A DNA stretch of 64,000 nucleotides from Zoroaster sp. YZ-2022 (taxonomy: Eukaryota; Echinodermata; Asteroidea; Forcipulatida; Zoroasteridae), in contig CM055830.1 in NCBI GenBank assembly GCA_029582265.1, forward strand, positions 33,893,172-33,957,171. The letters run 5' to 3'. The notes under the pieces were generated by a model, which was given only the letters and a program-made list of their open reading frames with translations, was not told the DNA's origin and searched no databases. The position numbers and the translations under genes are program-made. Below, piece by piece: positions 23,851 to 64,000 of this stretch (position 1 is the first letter of the stretch; every line of letters starts with the position of its first letter).

Positions 23851-24740
23851 GGAAACAATAATTATAAGAAAATGGAAAGTTGTGATATTGTTGTACATAT
23901 TAATTGCTACGGTATATCATCGGTGACAAGCGTGTATAAATCCCTTTTTATGATAATAAGATATTGCTATGATAAACAAATATTTTATTTTTGGAGAAAA
24001 CAAAATCCTTTGTTATTGGGTAGACTAGTGTTAGTTGGTTATAGGCATACAGACGATTTCATGTTGATAATTTTACTCCACACAGATTAAGCCAAAAAAG
24101 TCTCCGGTTTCTGGTCTCCGCGCGCGTCACTTCAGACCCATGCGTTAGCATTTTATATATTTTTTTGCTATGAAACGATGTCCAATTGCAGCCAAAATTA
24201 TTGGATCGATTGGGATTCTGCCGTCCTGTGCTTTAAATGACTTTTCACATAGGGGTATGAATGTTTGCCCAATATGTGAGGCCTCTCTTAGCCACCATAC
24301 TTTGTATGTGGGAAATTTGGTCCCCACATATACAATGTATGACGTATTTATAGATAAATTTAGTCAGTGATTATTCCTGCAGTGTGTTAGTACATTGTCT
24401 AGAACAGGGGCCTTTTTAGGCATGTTTTTTCATGTGGCCTGCCTGCATGCAAAGGGCATAGCCCTATATTTTGCCCATTGTAACCGTTTATACTTTAAAA
24501 CCCCAAAAGTTGAATGCACTTGAAAATTTCGGTCAGAGGTGTTCAATGTAACAGTTCGGTAGCTTAGATTGATGAATATTTGCGTTGGGTGATAAATAAT
24601 TGATTTGATTTGAATCCCGCCCGTGTCGCCTGTGGACACAGACACTCAGAAAGCACTATGCGAAGAGCAAAATGAAATCAATTATTTCTGAAGTTAGTTA
24701 AAGGTTAACACCCTAGTTTTTCTAGGGTATTGGAACGGTT
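23851..24740. other. intergenic, repeats only
   Basis: No gene recognised. Holds repeat R2 copy 1 and the lone inverted-repeat end near 24090. Confidence 0.4.
24167..24345 (+). repeat. dispersed repeat family R2, copy 1
   Basis: About 180 bp matching 53413-53585: GCTATGAAACGATGTCCAAT, TTGGATCGATTGGGATTCTG, TTTTCACATAGGGGTATGAA and TTAGCCACCATACTTTGT. Non-coding, unknown family. Confidence 0.7.
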
Positions 24741-25225
24741 AGCCATGCCATGGTCGAGCGGTTTAGTGCATCGGATTTGTGTTCTGATGGCCTAGTCGTC
24801 AGAATGTGGGTTCGAATCCCAGCCGCGACCGGGGTGCTTGTGTCCTTGAGCGAGACACTTTATCATAATTGCTTCTCTACACCCAGGTGTAAATGGGTAC
24901 CTGTGAGGGCAGAGTTGGTTGTTGTGTTTGATGAGCCCATATGCGCTGAAATGGCAGTAATTGAGCTGTATACTCCCCAGGGAGCTGAGATGGTTTCAGG
25001 AATGATTTATAATCCTGATGAGCAGGGGTAATAATGTAATGCGCCTTGACCACCAGTTTGGTGAATACATGCGTCATATAAGTCCACATTATTATTATTA
25101 TTATTATTATTGTTATTGTTATTGTTATTGTTATTATTATTGTTATTATTATTATTATTATTATTGTTGTTATTGTTATTGTTTTGTTATTGTTATTGTT
25201 ATTGTTATTATTATTATTACTATTA
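24741..25225 (+). mobile_element. tRNA-derived SINE, near-full copy
   Basis: The head has an A-box-like TGGTCGAGCGGTTTAG and an exact B box GGGTTCGAATCCC, the pattern of serine/leucine tRNAs. The body includes TCCTTGAGCGAGACACTTTA, GCTTCTCTACACCCAGG, ACTCCCCAGGGAGCTGAGAT and AATGCGCCTTGA. It ends in ATATAAGTCCACATT and a long ATT/GTT microsatellite (25086-25220). It shares its organisation with 59568-59935. Confidence 0.9.
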
Positions 25226-27430
25226 GCCAACTATTCTTCGTTGTGGTTGTATATGACTGCATTATGTATATAAAACGCCTATACTATTTGTAAATATAAA
25301 TAAAATGTCTGTTTATGCTTTGCTACGTTAATGTGCCTTTGAATGTGTGTACATAATGACTAAGCTATGGGAAAGACCATACGGCTAAGCAATAAAGGCT
25401 ACCTTTGGTTCTTTACACACAGATTTTTATGAGTAGTTTTTCATGATTAAAGGGACAATATCATCACGATCAACATGGCATGAAATCGGAATGCTAGTTT
25501 TAGATTAGTCTTGGTTCAAAACTCTGTTTTTATGTTTTTGAAAATGAATTTGACGAACAAAGTAACGGACAACATGATTTAATCAAAACAAGAATGCTCG
25601 TATCGGTTTCGTTTTTAAAATTCCAAAAACGAGTAATTTTGGTTATTTGGTTGGTAAAAATGGATAAATTCACGTTTTGGGAACACTTACAAACGAAATA
25701 CAAAGTTCGCGAGTCAGCTTAACAAAGTACAAACTTAGTCATTTAAATTCCGCGTTACATGTCACGCCGGCTATAAAATGCGCCGACTAGTATATCATAT
25801 ATTTCTTGAATACTAGAGGGTAGAAATGAATATGTTACTAAATACCATTGTTGTATCTCCACTACTGTTTTTGACTTCAAAATGTACGTGACCTTCACAA
25901 AAGCCTACTCTGCCCAAAACGAACGATTTATCACATATGATAAATTGTTTTCACCTGCACTTTCAAACAAACAACCTCAGTTGAAAGCAAAATGCCGCTG
26001 GCATAACGAATAAATGGTTACATTAAATTCTGAAATCAACCACTCATGCGTAACTACGGGATGAGCATGTGAGAAATGAACCCCCTAGTCCAATCTCCAC
26101 CTCAACTGAGGCCTGACACATTGTCACCCCCACCACTCAGAATTTGAAGAAAAAATAAAAACAAATGCATCGAGGTCCCCACTCCAAAAATCCTGTTGTC
26201 CTTGAGAGTCCACTTACCGAACCATCCGCAGTTACGAAGTATAAACCTCTACGCAGTTGTAAAATTGTGTATTTTATACACAATTATATAGCACGCAATA
26301 TCGGTCTACGCTTTTTCAGCAAAAACTCTTTCCAGGTTAAACGCTTGAATGTACAATAGCGCGCGCAAACCAGTGATATATATTTTTCACTATTAATTTG
26401 CAAAAGTTAGGCCTCTTTTAAAGACCGCATAACCTTAGCTTGGCGGAGGTAATGGTGGCAAATGACAGGTAAAGTGTAGCCATATTATTGGTCAATCCTT
26501 AAACTTTGATTGATAGACTGGGTGGTTTCGGTGTGAATCTCGCACTCGGAGTGTTCGAGTAGGTAACGTATAACTTGTACCTACTGCTCTCTCGCTATGG
26601 AAGGGGGCGTGTTTCTTTCTTTTTGTTGTTGTTGTTTTTCTGCTGTAAAGAATATCCACTGTGCATTCACGTAAATGCATTTCTATTATAACAAATCATT
26701 TTCGACTTTAAAAAAACCGCCACCACCGTGAATTACTGTACATGTACATAGAAAGGCTTTGCCTCTGAATTCAATTTGTAGTTATATACAAACAATGTTT
26801 ACAAATGTTATAATATAGGTATGATTCTATAACTTAAAAGAAAATTGAAATGAAAAATCTTAGAAATAATATTTAAACAATTATTTTGTAGTAACCAAAC
26901 AGCGTTGTGGAAATCATTTTCCCCCAGGGTCAAATAGCTAGAACGAGGTGGTCAATATAGACGGGCAACGTAATACAAGCGAAGTGATATTGTGTTCAAT
27001 AATTAAAACCATGCAGAGCGCGGTATTTAAATGGTTGTAGCTGCAGGGCCGGTTTGAGAGTCTATTTTTCCTTTTGTTTAAACATCATGGAGCTCGGCAA
27101 ATGTGAGTAAGTTTGTGATTTAATTAACAAATATGTCGGAAGTTCATTCTCACTGATAATTGTTGCATTCGTGTCACCACCAGATTAGTGAAACACGTGT
27201 AAAAAAAAACGCCGTGGCTAGCGGCATGTGTACGTTAGGAATGCAGTCACTGATCTTAGTGAACATCATTGCCTGGGTTATGGGTGTCAATCCCAGCGCG
27301 TTGGGTTATACATACCTACATCCACGTGGATGGTCCATATAATCACCCTTCATTTGTTTGATCCCAGGTAAACAACAACAAAATACATATTAACTCCTCT
27401 TCTCTACTTTATATAAAGTTAAACAAATAA
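25226..27430. other. intergenic, no gene recognised
   Basis: AT-rich. The stretch near 25450-25520 (GACAATATCATCACGATCAA) has an inverted counterpart near 35700-35760, so it is probably a dispersed repeat. Candidate open frames are short and unrecognised. Confidence 0.4.
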
Positions 27431-27800
27431 TTTACCGCCGTCCTGTCCATGAACGTGTGCACTTCAAGACCCTTATCCTTGTCTTCCAGTCTCTCCACAG
27501 CACAGCACCATCATACATCGAGGACTTAATACACCTCTATGAACCACCCAGACAACTTCGCTCTGCCAGCACCAAGCTCCTACACATCCCACGTGCTCGA
27601 CACTCTTGTGGAGATCAGTCCTTTTCAAGATCTGTCCCGTCTCTATGGAACACACTCCCTCTCAAACTCAGATATGAAAGCACATAATTTTTTTTTTAGA
27701 ATTTAAGACTTAAAAAAAAGTTAAAAACACACCTTTTGTTAAAGTATCACTCTGTATAGATTTGCCAGCATTGCGCTTTTTGCAGTTCATTCACTATATT
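27431..27800 (+). pseudogene. LINE reverse-transcriptase ORF, 3'-terminal fragment
   Basis: One frame reads RRPVHERVHFKTLILVF, then APSYIEDLIHLYEPPRQLRS, then PSLWNTLPLKLR, which is the characteristic C-terminal tail of the ORF2 protein in CR1/L2-type non-LTR retrotransposons. After 27687 the frame is broken, although a LKTHL-like end can be seen in the sequence near 27710-27740. The RT core is absent, so this is a 5'-truncated, dead copy. The 3' tail GCGCATTATAAATGTTCACT leads into a microsatellite, and its reverse complement recurs near 33380-33400. Confidence 0.75.
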
Positions 27801-27847
27801 GCGCCAGGAGTGTCAAATTTTGAGACATGGCGCATTATAAATGTTCA

Positions 27848-27858
27848 CTATTATTATT

Positions 27859-27944
<86 letters not shown>

Positions 27945-27951
27945 AGTTGTT
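27848..27951 (+). repeat. (TTG)n microsatellite
   Basis: ATT units followed by about 30 TTG units, directly after the LINE 3' tail; typical of a retrotransposon tail that has expanded. Confidence 0.9.
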
Positions 27952-28053
27952 ATTTCGCGTTAGCACAGCATGAAAAGAAAGATCTTGTTTTCCTTTCTGC
28001 CAGTTACACCTCGAGTCAAGCTACGTCCCGTAGCCTTAGATCTCGAGTGTCTT

Positions 28054-28565
28054 TCACAGAATCCTTGCTGTCCCTAAGAGTGCCGCCTTCTGTAGTAATT
28101 CTACTCTAACAGATGTTCCTATCTCCTTGAGATGTTTCTCCAACGCCTTCGGGATTGTACCCAGTGCTCCCACTACCACGGGAATAACCTTCACCTTGAC
28201 TTGCCACAACTTGTGGAGTTCTCTCGCTAAATCCTGATATTTCTGTACCTTCTCCTCCTTCGAAGCTACTCTACTATCACTCGGCACAGCTATATCGATA
28301 AGATGACACATCTTCTCATGCTTATCCAAGACAACAACATCCGGCAGTCTATGTTCTATAACATGATCTGTCTGGATGTTGAAGTCCCAGAGAATCTTGA
28401 CATAGTCCGTTTCTTCTACCTTTTCCGGCACATGGTCGTACCACTTCGATTGCACCTTGACACCATACTTCTTACACAAATCCCAATGAATCACCTTGGT
28501 CAACTTGTCGTGTCTGCCTTTGTACTCTGTCTGAGCATGCACTCTGCAAATTGTCTCCAAACCTG
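28054..28565 (-). pseudogene. LINE ORF C-terminal fragment with restriction-like endonuclease motif
   Basis: About 168 codons on the minus strand. It contains KILWDFNIQTDHVIEHRLPD, VVVLD, LIDIAVPSDSRV, EEKVQKYQDLARELHKLW and VIPVVVGALGTIPK. This is the conserved tail found after the reverse transcriptase in early-branching non-LTR elements (R2/NeSL type). The Pro-Asp ... Asp spacing fits their PD-(D/E)xK endonuclease. No RT core is present, so it is a 5'-truncated relic. The family is inferred from motif memory. Confidence 0.65.
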
Positions 28566-28646
28566 CATAAAATGCAAAACCTTTCTGAAAATACAGGGTC
28601 CATGAAAATAAAGTCAGTATGTTCTCTACTATAACAATAGGTGAAT

Positions 28647-29030
28647 TTTGTAGATGTTAATGTTTTGTATGAAAAGTGCTCATGAAATAGTAAAACCTTT
28701 CTAATGTATTCTCGTAGACGAAGCCAAATCAATATTGAGTTTAGACTACCGGTACAGTTTCAACAACACCAAAACTATGACGGCTTTCTTTGGGTGAGAG
28801 GATGGGAGATGAATATGCGAATTCCCTCTAAATTATGTCGGATTGTCGAAATTATCTTTTGTTAAAATGCTTATTTTTATTTTCGGTAATCACCGTTGCT
28901 GTCAGACTAACACATGTTGTGAATGTAATCATAGGCCTAATTGACTGAGTTTAACATCTGTGTTTAGTGCATTTGGTTGTCGTGAACTGGTATGGGGCCA
29001 TTAGAGAGCGACACATTGTTATTTTAATGA
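28647..29030 (+). repeat. repeat R3, copy 1 (matches 33568-33865)
   Basis: Shares GTAGACGAAGCCAAATCAAT, ATGTCGGATTGTCGAAATTA, TCTTTTGTTAAAATGCTTAT, CACCGTTGCTGTCAGACTAA and TTTAGTGCATTTGGTTGTCG with 33568-33865 in the same order and orientation. The copies lie 4.9 kb apart on either side of the first two exons of gene 2. Confidence 0.8.
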
Positions 29031-29446
29031 ACTGTACAGCTGTTGCAAATTAGCATAGGGTGAAGACGAATCAAATTTTCCGTTTTTTAACTGAAGTCTG
29101 TGGTTTAAAATATTATGTTGTTGTTGTTGTAGGGTATGTGGCACTTATGGCAATCGATGTGCCCTTTGTGCCATCAACGATAAGTTGTTCGCTAATCTTA
29201 ACAAGGTTGGGGTTGGTACTGGTAGGGAGGGGTGTAAGTGATCCTCAGATCATAATGTGCCACTAGTGTCCTAGGGGTCGAGCCGTGTACCTTGCAATTT
29301 AAGAGCCCGGGCTCCGCCGGCTGATTTGCAGGCTCGCAACACCTCCCAGGTGATGACGTGTGACACAGTGACCCGCCAATCACCCGTAGCCCCTCCCACC
29401 TGATTTTTGCAATACTCAGTTAAAATATTAGCAGCCGGTCCTTGGA
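29031..29446. other. gene 2 upstream flank
   Basis: No exon. A GC-richer patch at 29280-29400 (GAGCCCGGGCTCCGCCGG) may be repeat-derived or regulatory. Confidence 0.35.
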
Positions 29447-29454
29447 TATAAATA
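29447..29454 (+). promoter_or_regulatory. candidate TATA box of gene 2
   Basis: TATAAATA about 270 bp before the gene 2 start codon, within GGATATAAATACACTCC. A start site near 29475-29480 would be expected. TTTGACAG near 29587-29594 could be a 5'-UTR splice acceptor. No other promoter element seen. Confidence 0.3.
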
Positions 29455-29724
29455 CACTCCTCTCCATGCTAAATCATTGATCACTTCTTTCAGATCCAAC
29501 TGTCTCAACTGACCAATCATGATGAAGCCGCACCTATTTAATGCATCATTTAGATTAGTGTATATTATATATATGTGTGTGCCCTGTTTGACAGACGGAC
29601 AAGTTGTGCACCGTAAGGAGACTCAACAAGTTCCTGAGGTTTTCTTTTATCTTTTTCAACCGTATACATAGATACTGTACAACTTGAGATTAAACTACAT
29701 AAAACCTCAAAGAGTGGCGTCGCT

Positions 29725-64000
<34,276 letters not shown>

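Noticed and set aside
27848..28109. Poly-Cys open frame over the TTG microsatellite
   Set aside because: Simple-repeat artefact.

Overview
The window is intron-rich animal nuclear DNA. Evidence: long AT-rich non-coding stretches, GT/AG-bounded exons whose phases add up, tRNA-derived SINEs, LINE remnants, many small inverted-repeat elements and long microsatellites. The SINE copies (serine/leucine-type tRNA head, body, ATT-repeat tail) and the secreted VWD-C8-TIL gene suggest an invertebrate deuterostome, most likely an echinoderm or hemichordate. That placement is an inference and the sequence alone does not prove it.

Two genes, both on the + strand, could be assembled exon by exon. Gene 1 (12874-22201) has seven coding exons and reads as a complete 538-residue secreted protein. 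It has a signal peptide, a cysteine-containing N-terminal part and a C-terminal half that looks like the legumain (peptidase C13, clan CD) fold. The positions expected to hold the catalytic His and Cys appear to be Pro/Asn and Ser, so it is probably a pseudo-peptidase or an altered enzyme. It also carries a 12-residue EF-hand-type loop split across an exon junction.

Gene 2 (29725 to beyond the right edge) has 22 exons here that join in frame to 1221 codons. It encodes a signal peptide, a short cysteine-rich lead-in, then VWD1-C8-TIL, VWD2-C8-TIL, a TIL/E-type module and VWD3-C8. This is the D1-D2-D'-D3 plan of von Willebrand factor, gel-forming mucins and SCO-spondin. The downstream part that would separate these families lies outside the window.

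Layout: 1-12.87 kb, no recognisable gene, with repeats and a long hairpin; 12.87-22.2 kb, gene 1; 22.2-29.7 kb, repeats, two LINE 3' coding fragments and the probable gene 2 promoter; 29.7-64 kb, gene 2. Intron 2 of gene 2 (8.6 kb) holds a second long hairpin, degenerate tandem repeats and a perfect 567-bp AAT array. Intron 6 holds one inverted-repeat element inserted inside another. The last intron seen holds a 24-copy, 60-bp minisatellite that is open on both strands but does not splice in frame to the preceding exon. The two genes have no evident functional link beyond both encoding secreted proteins.
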